DNA of 13,076 nucleotides from JBQCHF01 sp051953655 (GCA_051953655.1 JBQCIO010000037.1:1-13076), one strand, 5' to 3'. Shown: positions 6,114 through 13,076, counted from the first letter of the stretch. Numbers and translations are program-made. Notes: generated from the letters alone by a model not told the origin.

Positions 6114-6119
6114 AGGCTA
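6114..6119 (-). promoter_or_regulatory. Candidate -10 element (TAGCCT) for ctaG
   Basis: On the minus strand TAGCCT ends 6 bases before the GTG at 6107. This places a likely transcription start at or beside the start codon, consistent with a leaderless or nearly leaderless message. The absence of a good Shine-Dalgarno sequence fits. No -35 hexamer is evident. Confidence 0.35.
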
Positions 6120-6253
6120 CGACGCCGGGGACCGGGCGGCCCGGTCGGCGGCTCGCTCGAGGGGGCGCGGAGGCGGCCGGCGATCGCTCGAAGTCGAACT
6201 TGTTCAGGACTCGCCGGGGGTGGGGGTCGTGACCATGGAGAGGTGCCGCAATA

Positions 6254-6904
6254 ATGGCGCCCGTGGCGACAGCATCCGCAGTCCAGACAGCGCCGGCGCA
6301 CGCCCCGGCCAACCGGCCGAACATGGTCAGCATCGGGACCATCGTCTGGCTGTCCTCCGAGCTCATGTTCTTCGCGGCGCTGTTCGCGATGTACTTCACG
6401 ATCCGTTCCGTGGAGCCCGCGCTGTGGGCCGAGCGGGCCAGCAAGCTCGAGGTGCCCTTCGCGACGGTCAACACCACCGTCCTGGTGCTCTCCTCGGTCA
6501 CCTGCCAGCTCGGCGTCTTCGCGGCCGAGCGCTTCCAGGTGCGCCGCACGGGCTCGCTGCTCCAGGTCGGCAAGTGGGGCCTGCGCGAGTGGTTCGTGCT
6601 CACCTTCCTCATGGGCGCCTTCTTCGTCGGCGGCCAGGTCTACGAGTACGCCGGCCTGGTCTCCAAGGACGGCCTCACGCTCTCCTCGGACCCCTACGGC
6701 TCGGTCTTCTACCTCACGACCGGCTTCCACGGCATGCACGTGACCGGCGGTCTGATCGCCTTCCTGCTCGTGCTCGGGCGCACCTTCGCGGCCAAGCGGT
6801 TCACCCACGAGCAGGCCACCAGCGCCATCGTCGTCTCGTACTACTGGCACTTCGTCGACGTGGTGTGGATCGGCCTGTTCGCGACCATCTACCTGATCAA
6901 GTAG
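6254..6904 (+). CDS. ctaE: Cytochrome c oxidase (aa3) subunit III
   Basis: A 216-residue subunit III of the aa3-type terminal oxidase, which supports the catalytic core (subunits I and II) in the cytoplasmic membrane. Five membrane segments are visible near 27-50, 70-91, 112-131, 150-174 and 190-213, the short five-helix form usual in actinobacteria. Family motifs are SSELMFFAALFAMYF (34-48, with membrane glutamate E36), TTGFHGMHVTGG (155-166) and YYWHFVDVVW (196-205). ATG 6254 is preceded by GGAGAGG with 9 bases spacing. It is the first gene of the ctaE-qcrC-qcrA-qcrB operon and is separated from qcrC by 9 bases. Subunits I, II and IV (ctaD, ctaC, ctaF) are not in the window. Confidence 0.97.
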   Translation: MAPVATASAVQTAPAHAPANRPNMVSIGTIVWLSSELMFFAALFAMYFTIRSVEPALWAERASKLEVPFATVNTTVLVLSSVTCQLGVFAAERFQVRRTGSLLQVGKWGLREWFVLTFLMGAFFVGGQVYEYAGLVSKDGLTLSSDPYGSVFYLTTGFHGMHVTGGLIAFLLVLGRTFAAKRFTHEQATSAIVVSYYWHFVDVVWIGLFATIYLIK

Positions 6905-6913
6905 GGATCGACG

Positions 6914-7711
6914 TTGAGCTCCCACTCCGCCCGGCGGCGATCGCCGCTGGCGACCTCCGCCGTCATCCTGCTGGCGCTGCTGGTCACCGGTGCCCTCTAC
7001 GCGGTGCTCTCGCCCCGCTCGGAGGCGGCGGCCGGCGTCAAGGGCCAGAACGACCCGATCGCGGCCGGTCGCGAGCTGTTCCTCGCCAACTGCTCCACCT
7101 GCCACGGCCTGAACGCCCAGGGCTCCAGCGACGGCCCGTCGCTGGTCGGCGTCGGCGCGGCCGCCGTCGACTTCCAGGTGGGCACCGGCCGCATGCCGGC
7201 CTACACCTCGGACGCGCCGCAGATCCCCAAGGGCCGCGTGGTCTTCTCGCAGAACGAGATCGACCAGCTGGCCGCCTACATCGCCAGCCTCGGCCCCGGC
7301 CCGTCCGTGCCGACGCAGGACCAGTACGCCACCAAGGACCTCTCGGCCGAGCAGATCGCCGAGGGCGGCGAGCTGTTCCGCACCAACTGCGCGATGTGCC
7401 ACAACTTCAACGGGTCCGGTGGCGCCCTCACGCACGGCAAGTACGCCCCGTCGCTGGTCGGCGTGCAGCCGAAGTACATCTACGAGGCGATGCTGACCGG
7501 CCCGCAGTCCATGCCGGTGTTCGGCAGCACGCTCTCGCAGCAGGAGAAGCAGCAGATCATCGGCTACCTCGGCACCCTGCACAGCCAGCCGAACTACGGC
7601 GGACTGGCGCTGGGCACGATCGGCCCGGTCAGCGAGGGTCTGTTCATGTGGATCGTCGGGATCGGCGCGCTCATCGGGTGCGCGGTCTGGCTGGGAGCGA
7701 AGGCATCGTGA
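6914..7711 (+). CDS. qcrC: Di-haem cytochrome c subunit of the bc1 complex (cytochrome cc)
   Basis: A 265-residue membrane-anchored di-haem cytochrome c of the actinobacterial menaquinol:cytochrome c reductase; it passes electrons from the Rieske centre to the aa3 oxidase without a soluble cytochrome c. Two haem-attachment motifs are present, CSTCH (60-64) and CAMCH (159-163). Likely axial methionines are M94 (GRMPAYT) and M200 (QSMPVFG). An N-terminal membrane helix (14-32) serves as signal anchor, and a C-terminal helix (about 241-260) ends in a short cytoplasmic tail. The start is TTG at 6914: no ATG or GTG fits, and AGGG 7 bases upstream overlaps the ctaE stop codon. Its stop overlaps the qcrA start by 4 bases. 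Confidence 0.96.
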   Translation: MSSHSARRRSPLATSAVILLALLVTGALYAVLSPRSEAAAGVKGQNDPIAAGRELFLANCSTCHGLNAQGSSDGPSLVGVGAAAVDFQVGTGRMPAYTSDAPQIPKGRVVFSQNEIDQLAAYIASLGPGPSVPTQDQYATKDLSAEQIAEGGELFRTNCAMCHNFNGSGGALTHGKYAPSLVGVQPKYIYEAMLTGPQSMPVFGSTLSQQEKQQIIGYLGTLHSQPNYGGLALGTIGPVSEGLFMWIVGIGALIGCAVWLGAKAS

Positions 7712-8754
7712 GCGAGCACAGCAACGGATCAGCCGACGTCGTCCCCGCTGCGGGGGCGCAGGGCGGGCTCGAGCAGCAGTTCCCGGACCCGGGCCTGCCG
7801 GCCCACGTCCACCGCCGCACCGACATCGACACCGCCGCGGCCCGCCGGGCCGAGCGGACCGTCGCGCGGCTGTTCCTGCTCAGCATCGCCGGCACCGCCC
7901 TGTTCGTGGTGGCCTGGTTCCTCTTCCCGGTCAACGGGAAGCTGAGCAACGTCGCCACGTCGCGGCTGCTCATGGGCATCGGCCTCGGGCTCGCGCTGTT
8001 CTGCATCGGCATCGGCGCGGTCTACTGGGCCAAGAAGCTCATGCCCGACGTCGAGGTCGTGGAGGACCGCCACCCCATCGCCTCCACCCCGGAGGAGCGC
8101 GAAGGCGCCCTGGCGGTGCTGCGCGAGGGCGGCGAGGCGACGGGCTTCGGCCGGCGCAAGATGATCTGGGCCTCGCTCAGCGGCGCCCTCGGCGCGCTGG
8201 CGCTACCGGCGATCATCCCGCTCAAGGACCTCTGGATCCGCGACCCGCAGGCCAAGCAGCCCGCCGCTCTCCTGTCCACGACCATGTGGACCGGGGGCAC
8301 CCGGATCGTCAAGGACCCCACCCTGGAGCCGGTCAAGGCCACCGACATCGAGCTCGGCGCGGTGGTGCACGTGCTCCCCGAGGGCATCGACAAGGTCGAG
8401 GACCCGCTCGACGAGAAGGCCAAGAGCGCCGTCCTGCTCATCCGGCTCGAGCCCTCCGAGGTCGGTCCGGCGCCCAAGGGCCAGGAGGACTGGTCCTACA
8501 ACGGCATCTACGCGTACTCGAAGATCTGCACCCACATGGGCTGCCCGGTGGCCCTCTACGAGCAGCAGACGCACAACCTGCTGTGCCCGTGCCACCAGTC
8601 GACCTTCGACGTCACGCAGCACTGCAAGGTCGTCTTCGGACCGGCCGCCCGTCCGCTGCCTCAGCTCGCGATCACGGTGGATGCGGACGGATACTTGGTG
8701 GCGAAGCAGGGCTTCACCGAGCCCGTCGGTCCTAGCTTCTGGGAGCGTGGATGA
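7708..8754 (+). CDS. qcrA: Rieske iron-sulfur subunit of the bc1 complex
   Basis: A 348-residue Rieske protein of the long actinobacterial type. The 2Fe-2S site is complete: C274 and H276 in CTHMGC, C293 and H296 in CPCHQS, with C279 and C295 as the disulfide pair. Three membrane helices lie near 54-73, 87-107 and 151-172. The third is preceded by twin arginines (GFGRRKM, 146-152), as in Streptomyces QcrA, where Sec inserts the first two helices and Tat exports the folded Rieske domain. It takes electrons from menaquinol at QcrB and gives them to QcrC. The GTG at 7708 overlaps the qcrC stop (GTGA) with GGGAG and GAAGG upstream; its own stop overlaps qcrB (ATGA), so translation is coupled along the operon. 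Confidence 0.97.
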   Translation: MSEHSNGSADVVPAAGAQGGLEQQFPDPGLPAHVHRRTDIDTAAARRAERTVARLFLLSIAGTALFVVAWFLFPVNGKLSNVATSRLLMGIGLGLALFCIGIGAVYWAKKLMPDVEVVEDRHPIASTPEEREGALAVLREGGEATGFGRRKMIWASLSGALGALALPAIIPLKDLWIRDPQAKQPAALLSTTMWTGGTRIVKDPTLEPVKATDIELGAVVHVLPEGIDKVEDPLDEKAKSAVLLIRLEPSEVGPAPKGQEDWSYNGIYAYSKICTHMGCPVALYEQQTHNLLCPCHQSTFDVTQHCKVVFGPAARPLPQLAITVDADGYLVAKQGFTEPVGPSFWERG

Positions 8755-10361
8755 GCACAGCAGCGCGTGCCGCCGGCACGGTCGGCACCTGGGCGGACGA
8801 GCGCCTCGGCATCGGCAAGGTGGCCAAGAAGGGCCTGCGCAAGGTCTTTCCTGACCACTGGTCCTTCATGCTGGGCGAGATCTCGCTCTACAGCTTCATC
8901 ATCCTGCTGCTGTCGGGCACGTTCCTGACCTTCTGGTACAAGCCCTCGACGGTCGAGGTCCTCTACAACGGCTCCTACGTGCCGTTGCGGGGCCTGCAGC
9001 TCTCCCAGGCCTACGTCTCCACGCTCGAGCTCTCGTTCGACGTGCGTGGCGGTCTGCTCATGCGGCAGATCCACCACTGGGCGGCGCTGATCTTCGTGGC
9101 GGCGATGACCGTCCACATGCTGCGGGTGTTCTTCACCGGCGCCTTCCGCAAGCCGCGCGAGATCAACTGGGTCATCGGCTCGATCCTCGTGCTGCTGGGC
9201 ATCATCGAGGGCTTCGCCGGCTACTCGCTCCCCGACGACCTCCTGTCCGGCACCGGCCTGCGCATCGCCGAGGCGATCATCCAGGCGATCCCGGTGGTCG
9301 GATCGTGGCTGGCGTTCTTCGTGTTCGGCGGCGCGTTCCCCGGCCAGGACTTCATCCCGCGTCTCTACACGATCCACGTGCTCCTGCTGCCGGGCATCTT
9401 CCTGGCGCTGATCACCGTCCACCTGATCCTGGTCGTGTACCACAAGCACACGCAGTACCCCGGCCCCGGACGGACCAACAGGAACGTCGTCGGCTACCCG
9501 CTGATGCCGGTCTACATCGCCAAGGCCGGCGGCTTCTTCTTCATGGTGTTCGGCGTCATCGCCCTCATCTCGGCCATCGCCACCATCAACCCGATCTGGA
9601 TGTACGGCGCCTACACGCCCACCCAGGTGACGGCCGGTTCGCAGCCGGACTGGTACATGGGCTTCCTCGACGGCGCGGTGCGGACCATGCCGAACTGGGA
9701 GAGCCGGTTCTGGGGCATCACGATCCCCTGGAACATCCTGACCCCGGCCGTGATCATGCCCGGCATCATCACGACGCTGATGATCCTCTACCCGTGGATC
9801 GAGGCCTGGATCACCGGTGACCGTCGCGAGCACCACGTGCTCGACCGCCCCCGCAACGCCCCCACCCGCACCGGGCTGGGCGTCATGGCGCTGACCTTCT
9901 ACGGCGTGCTGTGGGCCAACGGCGGCAACGACGTCATCGCCGAGACCTTCCACCTGTCGATCAACGCGATCACCTGGACCGCGCGCATCGCCCTGTTCGT
10001 GGCCCCGCCGATCGCGTTCGTCATCACCAAGCGGATCTGCCTGGCCCTGCAGCGGCGCGACCGCGAGAAGGTGCTGCACGGGCGCGAGACCGGCATCGTC
10101 ATGCGCACGCCGGACGGTGAGTTCTACGAGGTGCACGAGCCGGTCAGCCCCGCGGAGGCCTACGTGCTCACCCAGCACGACACCTACCGCCCGCTGGCGC
10201 TCGAGGCCGACGTCGACGAGAACGGTGTCCCGAACCCGAAGAGCCGCAGCCAGAAGTTCCGTGCCCGGCTGACGAACTTCTACTTCGGCGACGCCATCGA
10301 GCCGCCCACGCCGCGCGAGGTCCGCGAGCTCGAGGCCGCCCACAGCGGTGGAGAGCACTGA
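8751..10361 (+). CDS. qcrB: Cytochrome b subunit of the bc1 complex
   Basis: A 536-residue cytochrome b, the quinol-oxidising core of the bc1 complex. The four haem-ligand histidines are visible: H109 (QIHHWAAL) and H123 (TVHMLR) on one helix, H209 (TIHVLLLPG) and H224 (TVHLILV) on the other. The Qo-site motif reads PDWY (299-302), the variant common in actinobacteria in place of PEWY. Around eight or nine hydrophobic segments follow the usual pattern, and a hydrophilic tail of roughly 100 residues (about 432-536) extends the C-terminus, as in Corynebacteriales and Streptomyces proteins. The 4-base overlap with qcrA and GGGAG 5 bases upstream fix the ATG. It is the last gene of the operon; a perfect 19-bp hairpin follows 24 bases after the stop. 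Confidence 0.97.
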   Translation: MSTAARAAGTVGTWADERLGIGKVAKKGLRKVFPDHWSFMLGEISLYSFIILLLSGTFLTFWYKPSTVEVLYNGSYVPLRGLQLSQAYVSTLELSFDVRGGLLMRQIHHWAALIFVAAMTVHMLRVFFTGAFRKPREINWVIGSILVLLGIIEGFAGYSLPDDLLSGTGLRIAEAIIQAIPVVGSWLAFFVFGGAFPGQDFIPRLYTIHVLLLPGIFLALITVHLILVVYHKHTQYPGPGRTNRNVVGYPLMPVYIAKAGGFFFMVFGVIALISAIATINPIWMYGAYTPTQVTAGSQPDWYMGFLDGAVRTMPNWESRFWGITIPWNILTPAVIMPGIITTLMILYPWIEAWITGDRREHHVLDRPRNAPTRTGLGVMALTFYGVLWANGGNDVIAETFHLSINAITWTARIALFVAPPIAFVITKRICLALQRRDREKVLHGRETGIVMRTPDGEFYEVHEPVSPAEAYVLTQHDTYRPLALEADVDENGVPNPKSRSQKFRARLTNFYFGDAIEPPTPREVRELEAAHSGGEH

Positions 10362-10385
10362 GCCTGGCTCAGCATCACAGCGCAT

Positions 10386-10426
10386 ACGAGGGAGCCCCCG
10401 GTCCATCGGACCGGGGGCTCCCTCGT
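10386..10426. terminator. Perfect 19-bp stem hairpin between qcrB and prs
   Basis: Positions 10386-10404 are the exact reverse complement of 10408-10426, with a 3-base loop (ATC). The stem is GC-rich around GGGAGCCCCCGG. No T-tract follows on either strand. It lies between the convergent qcrB (plus) and the PRPP synthetase gene (minus) and most likely ends both transcripts. Confidence 0.85.
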
Positions 10427-10502
10427 GTCTCCGGAGTCCGCTCGGGACCTCAGGCTCAGAGAGTCGGGTCGTCGACCAGCGCGAGGCGGGACTGCACCGC
10501 GG

Positions 10503-11462
10503 TCACGCCGGGGCCGTGGAACAGCGCGTCACCGACTCCCCCGCGTGGATGCGGCGGATCGCCTCGGCCAGCGCGGGGGCCACCGACAGCACGGTCAGCT
10601 CGGGGACCCGGGCGTGGTCCGGCACCGGCACCGTGTCGGTGCAGACGATCTCGACGACCTCGGGCTGGGCGGCGATGCGCTGCAGCGCCCCGGCCGCGAA
10701 GAGCCCGTGGGTGCACGCCACGCGCACGCTGCCGACCCCCACCTCGCGCAGGCGCTCGAGCAGCTCGATGACGGTGCTGCCCTTGGCGATCTCGTCGTCG
10801 AGCACGATGACGTCGCGGCCGGCCACCTCGCCGATGATCGAGGTGATGCTGACCCGGTCGTCGGGGAAGCGCTGCTTGGCGCCCGCCGCCACCGGCACGC
10901 CCAGCATCCGGGCGAAGGCGGCCGCCTCCTTGGCGTTGCCGAGGTCCGGTGAGACCACCGTGGTCCTGGACAGGTCCAGCTCGCTGGCGGGGTCGGTGAA
11001 GTGGCCGGCCAGCTCGCGCAGGGCGTGCAGGTGGTCCACCGGCACGCTGAAGAAGCCGTGCACCTGGGGCGAGTGCAGCGTCATCGCCAGCACCCGGTCG
11101 GCGCCGGCGGCCACCAGCAGGTCGGCGACCAGCCGGCCGCCGATGGAGATCCGCGGGGCGTCCTTCTTGTCCGAGCGGGCGTAGGCGTAGTGCGGCAGCA
11201 CCACGGTGATCCGGCCCGCGGAGGCGCCGCGAGCGGCGTCGATCATCAGCAGCAGCTCGACCAGGTGCTCCTGAACCGGCGTCACCAGCGGCTGGAGGAG
11301 GAACACGTCCCGCTCGCGGCAGTTGGCCTGCAGCTGCACCTGCAGGCAGTCGTTGGCGAAGCGCTCCACCAGCACCGGCGACAGCGGGATCCCGAGGTGG
11401 TGGCAGACCGCCGATGACAGCTCGGGGTGCGCGGACCCGCTGAAGACGGCGATGTCCTGCAC
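10503..11462 (-). CDS. Ribose-phosphate pyrophosphokinase (PRPP synthetase), divergent paralogue
   Basis: A 319-residue PRPP synthetase-family protein; the enzyme makes PRPP from ribose 5-phosphate and ATP for nucleotide, His and Trp synthesis. Visible landmarks are the ELLLMIDAARGASAGRITVVLP core (69-90), the flexible loop YARSDKK (94-100), LHS (129-131), K196/R198 at the catalytic-loop position, and the PRPP-binding loop VLDDEIAKGST (220-230). Several positions depart from the housekeeping consensus: FANDC (35-39) for the usual FSDGE, PRISIGGRL for REPISAKL, DLGNAKEA (173-180) for DxGGxxRA, and DDEIAKGST for DDMIDTGGT. It is thus probably a second paralogue. The GTG at 11462 has GGAGG five bases upstream. 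The C-terminus, after GESVT, looks frameshifted: the neighbouring frame continues to a stop at 10456 with a typical ALF ending. The fold call is sure; activity is not. Confidence 0.85.
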   Translation of the reverse strand: MQDIAVFSGSAHPELSSAVCHHLGIPLSPVLVERFANDCLQVQLQANCRERDVFLLQPLVTPVQEHLVELLLMIDAARGASAGRITVVLPHYAYARSDKKDAPRISIGGRLVADLLVAAGADRVLAMTLHSPQVHGFFSVPVDHLHALRELAGHFTDPASELDLSRTTVVSPDLGNAKEAAAFARMLGVPVAAGAKQRFPDDRVSITSIIGEVAGRDVIVLDDEIAKGSTVIELLERLREVGVGSVRVACTHGLFAAGALQRIAAQPEVVEIVCTDTVPVPDHARVPELTVLSVAPALAEAIRRIHAGESVTRCSTAPA

Positions 11463-11507
11463 GTGGTCCTCCGGGCGGCGGCGAGCGGATCAGCGGGCGA
11501 CTGCGGT

Positions 11508-11530
11508 GGCGGTCCGGACGAGCGACCGCC
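11508..11530. terminator. Hairpin between the L,D-transpeptidase and prs genes
   Basis: GGCGGTC (11508-11514) pairs with GACCGCC (11524-11530) across a 9-base loop. It lies about 41 bases past the L,D-transpeptidase stop and 46 bases before the prs start on the minus strand. It could be a weak terminator or a leader structure for prs; no T-tract supports either. Confidence 0.3.
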
Positions 11531-11536
11531 CGCGTG

Positions 11537-11542
11537 AGCCTA
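11537..11542 (-). promoter_or_regulatory. Candidate -10 element (TAGGCT) for prs
   Basis: On the minus strand TAGGCT, the same hexamer as before the AsnC-domain gene, would start a leader of about 70 bases ahead of the prs GTG. The -35 region is not convincing. It allows prs to be transcribed apart from the upstream L,D-transpeptidase gene. Confidence 0.25.
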
Positions 11543-11571
11543 CCGACGCCGCGGTGAGCCCGGTGCACGTC

Positions 11572-12822
11572 CTACAGCGCGCTCCCCGCCTGCCATCGGG
11601 CCCACGGCACGTTCCACAGGGTCCAGCCGTTGCCCGGCTCGAGCTGGCGGGGCGACCCGCTGACCTCCACGACGTCGCCGACCTTGCTCTGGTCGAAGAA
11701 CCAGGCGCCGTCGACCATGCTCATGCCGACGCAGCCGTGGCTCACCCGCGCACTCCCCTGCTGGCCCACCGACCAGGGCGCCGCGTGGACGAACTCCCCG
11801 CTCCAGGTGACTCTCAACGCGTACTCGACCTTGAGGTTGTAGTAGTCCTTGGAGTCCTTCGGGATGTTCAGGGTCGCTGCGTCCATCTGGATGGTGCGGT
11901 GCTTCTCGGAGATCACCTTGGTCCCGTTGCGGGTCAGGAAGCCGTCCTTGCCGGTGGTCACCGGGATCACCTTGAGCACCTTGCCGTCGCGCCAGACGGT
12001 CATGGTCAGCTTCTTCACGTCCACCTTGCTCACGGTGGCCGATCCGATCTGGAAGCTGACCGTGCGGTCGCTGACCCCCCAGGCCCCTCCCCCGCCGTCG
12101 ACGCCCTTGAGCTTCACCCCGACCTGGACCGAGCTGTAGGCCGGCCAGTACGTCTCAGGGCGGTACTCGACCACCGTGTCGCTGTCCCAGTGCCAGGACC
12201 CCTGCACCGGCTTGGAGGAGGTGACGGTGAGCCGGCGCTGCACGGCCGCCTTGTCCTTCACCGGGGCGTCGAAGGTGATGACGATCGGCATCCCGACGCC
12301 GTAGGTGCGGCCGGAGAGCGGGGTGATCGACGTGGTGAGCTTGCCGGTGGCCGTGAGCGTGCGGAAGCTCGAGGTCTGCGTCTGGGAGCCGGTCTTGCCG
12401 ACGGCCCGGGCGGTGACGACGTAGGTGGTGGCCGGCAGGAGGGGCTCGGTGGCCTGCCAGCGCGTCTTGTCCGCGCTCAGCGAGCCGGCCAGCGCGGTCT
12501 TCGTCGACCCGGCGGTCACCACTTCGACCGAGGCGAGGGTCCCGTGGGCGGCCGTGACCTGCACCGGCGCGTCGGGGCGGACGTCGGTGGCGGCATCGGC
12601 AGGAGCGACCTGGACCGCGACCGGCGTCGGCACGGCGGAGGGCTGGGCAGGGGCCGAGGGTTGCGCCCGGACAGCCGCACGGCCGGCGGTCGCCGGCTGG
12701 CACGCGCTGGTGCCCAGCAGGCCCACGACGGCGAGGAGAGCGAAGGCCGCCCCCTGCCGCCCGAGGCGACCAGGCCCCCGCGATCCGGCGCTCGCCCCCC
12801 GGTGCTGCGCTGTCGTTGCCAC
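11572..12822 (-). CDS. L,D-transpeptidase lipoprotein, LdtMt2 type
   Basis: A 416-residue cell-wall enzyme that forms 3-3 (L,D) peptidoglycan cross-links outside the membrane. Residues 22-41 form a lipoprotein signal (hydrophobic ALLAVVGLLG, then TSAC with C41 as lipid site; Thr at -3 is not ideal). A Pro/Ala-rich linker (about 42-66) leads to two immunoglobulin-like domains (about 67-157 and 158-260), then the YkuD catalytic domain (about 261-388). The catalytic motif is VSHGCVGM (360-367) with C364 as nucleophile, and H346 in FVHAAPWS. The tryptophan-rich end (NGWTLWNVPWARW, 398-410) resembles the C-terminal subdomain of LdtMt2. Length and domain order match LdtMt2 of M. tuberculosis. The GTG at 12822 has GGAGG six bases upstream. 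Enzymes of this type give carbapenem-sensitive, penicillin-tolerant cross-linking. Confidence 0.93.
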   Translation of the reverse strand: MATTAQHRGASAGSRGPGRLGRQGAAFALLAVVGLLGTSACQPATAGRAAVRAQPSAPAQPSAVPTPVAVQVAPADAATDVRPDAPVQVTAAHGTLASVEVVTAGSTKTALAGSLSADKTRWQATEPLLPATTYVVTARAVGKTGSQTQTSSFRTLTATGKLTTSITPLSGRTYGVGMPIVITFDAPVKDKAAVQRRLTVTSSKPVQGSWHWDSDTVVEYRPETYWPAYSSVQVGVKLKGVDGGGGAWGVSDRTVSFQIGSATVSKVDVKKLTMTVWRDGKVLKVIPVTTGKDGFLTRNGTKVISEKHRTIQMDAATLNIPKDSKDYYNLKVEYALRVTWSGEFVHAAPWSVGQQGSARVSHGCVGMSMVDGAWFFDQSKVGDVVEVSGSPRQLEPGNGWTLWNVPWARWQAGSAL

Positions 12823-13076
12823 CCGTGCCCTCCGAACCGCCGGTCCCCCGCCGAGCCCCCCGACGGGCCGGTGACGTGCGACCAGTTTCTCCTACTTCTC
12901 GGCATGCTGGGGCCACAGCGCAGCACAACCCGGTCACGACCTGGTGACGAGGTCGTGGGCGCCCGGAGACGCGACGGCCGGGACGGTCGGCGCGGGCCCG
13001 CAACGCGGGAAGGGAAAAACCCCACAGGGGAAAAGCCACACCGCGGGTGGGTACAAACAAAATAGGTGGTGTTTTC
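12823..13076. other. Non-coding right edge upstream of the L,D-transpeptidase gene
   Basis: I see no convincing gene in these 254 bases. They hold the likely promoter region of the L,D-transpeptidase gene, a dyad (CACGACCT 12935-12942 and AGGTCGTG 12950-12957 around 7 bases), and a locally AT-richer stretch from about 13009 to the edge with short A-runs. On the minus strand CCCC-TGT-GGGG followed by five T's (near 13019-13033) resembles a small terminator, perhaps for a gene beyond the edge. Confidence 0.5.
12935..12957. promoter_or_regulatory. Inverted repeat upstream of the L,D-transpeptidase gene
   Basis: CACGACCT and AGGTCGTG are exact 8-bp arms with a 7-base spacer. A nested GTCAC / GTGAC pair (12933-12937 and 12944-12948) overlaps it. 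The element ends 113 bases before the GTG at 12822, a suitable place for a regulator site, but no specific regulator can be named. Confidence 0.35.

Noticed and set aside
6194..6207. LexA/SOS box (TCGAAC...GTTC) upstream of ctaE
   Set aside because: The actinobacterial SOS box needs four bases between the half sites and a closing GA; here the spacer is two bases and the right half is incomplete.
4950..6254. Long plus-strand open frame opposite the ctaG-like gene
   Set aside because: The minus strand encodes a coherent membrane protein; the plus frame is an Arg/Gln/Glu-rich shadow.
8661..10406. 581-codon minus-strand open frame opposite qcrB
   Set aside because: qcrB on the plus strand has all four haem histidines and the PDWY motif; the minus frame is a charged low-complexity shadow.

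Overview
The window is high-GC DNA with very strong G/C preference at third codon positions, GTG and TTG starts, and an actinobacterial aa3/bc1 respiratory locus. This points to Actinomycetota. The gene order (composite nuclease, trpD, ctaE-qcrC-qcrA-qcrB) matches that around Rv2191-Rv2196 in Mycobacterium tuberculosis, so it is chromosomal core rather than an accessory island. A Geodermatophilaceae- or Frankiales-like host is a guess from style only.

Layout. (1) Positions 1-240, minus: the first 80 codons of an unrecognised acidic protein with a (SEHDD)n repeat, running off the left edge. (2) 241-425: divergent intergenic region with a 10-bp tandem repeat. (3) 426-2291, plus: DEDDh exonuclease fused to a GIY-YIG (UvrC/Cho-like) nuclease with a UVR motif. 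(4) 2357-2644, plus: stand-alone Lrp/AsnC ligand-binding (RAM) domain protein. (5) 2645-2932: convergent intergenic region with three hairpin or dyad elements. (6) 2933-6107, minus, read right to left: ctaG-like oxidase assembly protein, RraB-like protein, degenerate response-regulator receiver, trpD, probably one operon. (7) 6254-10361, plus: ctaE-qcrC-qcrA-qcrB, tightly packed and translationally coupled. (8) 10386-10426: a perfect 19-bp stem terminator. (9) 10503-11462, minus: a divergent PRPP synthetase paralogue whose C-terminus looks frameshifted. (10) 11572-12822, minus: LdtMt2-type L,D-transpeptidase lipoprotein. (11) 12823-13076: non-coding to the right edge.

How the genes fit together. 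QcrC (di-heme cytochrome cc), QcrA (Rieske Fe-S) and QcrB (cytochrome b) form the actinobacterial menaquinol:cytochrome c reductase, which works with the aa3 oxidase; CtaE is oxidase subunit III and CtaG is an oxidase (CuB) assembly factor. TrpD and the PRPP synthetase share the metabolite PRPP but are separated by the respiratory operon and are transcribed apart. The L,D-transpeptidase is a cell-wall 3-3 cross-linking enzyme with no evident link to the rest.

I see no mobile element, CRISPR array, tRNA or rRNA. Nothing here is clearly a new biological system. The points most worth a second look are the probable prs frameshift and divergence, the paired dyads at 2793-2836, the receiver that lacks its conserved lysine, and the SEHDD repeat protein.
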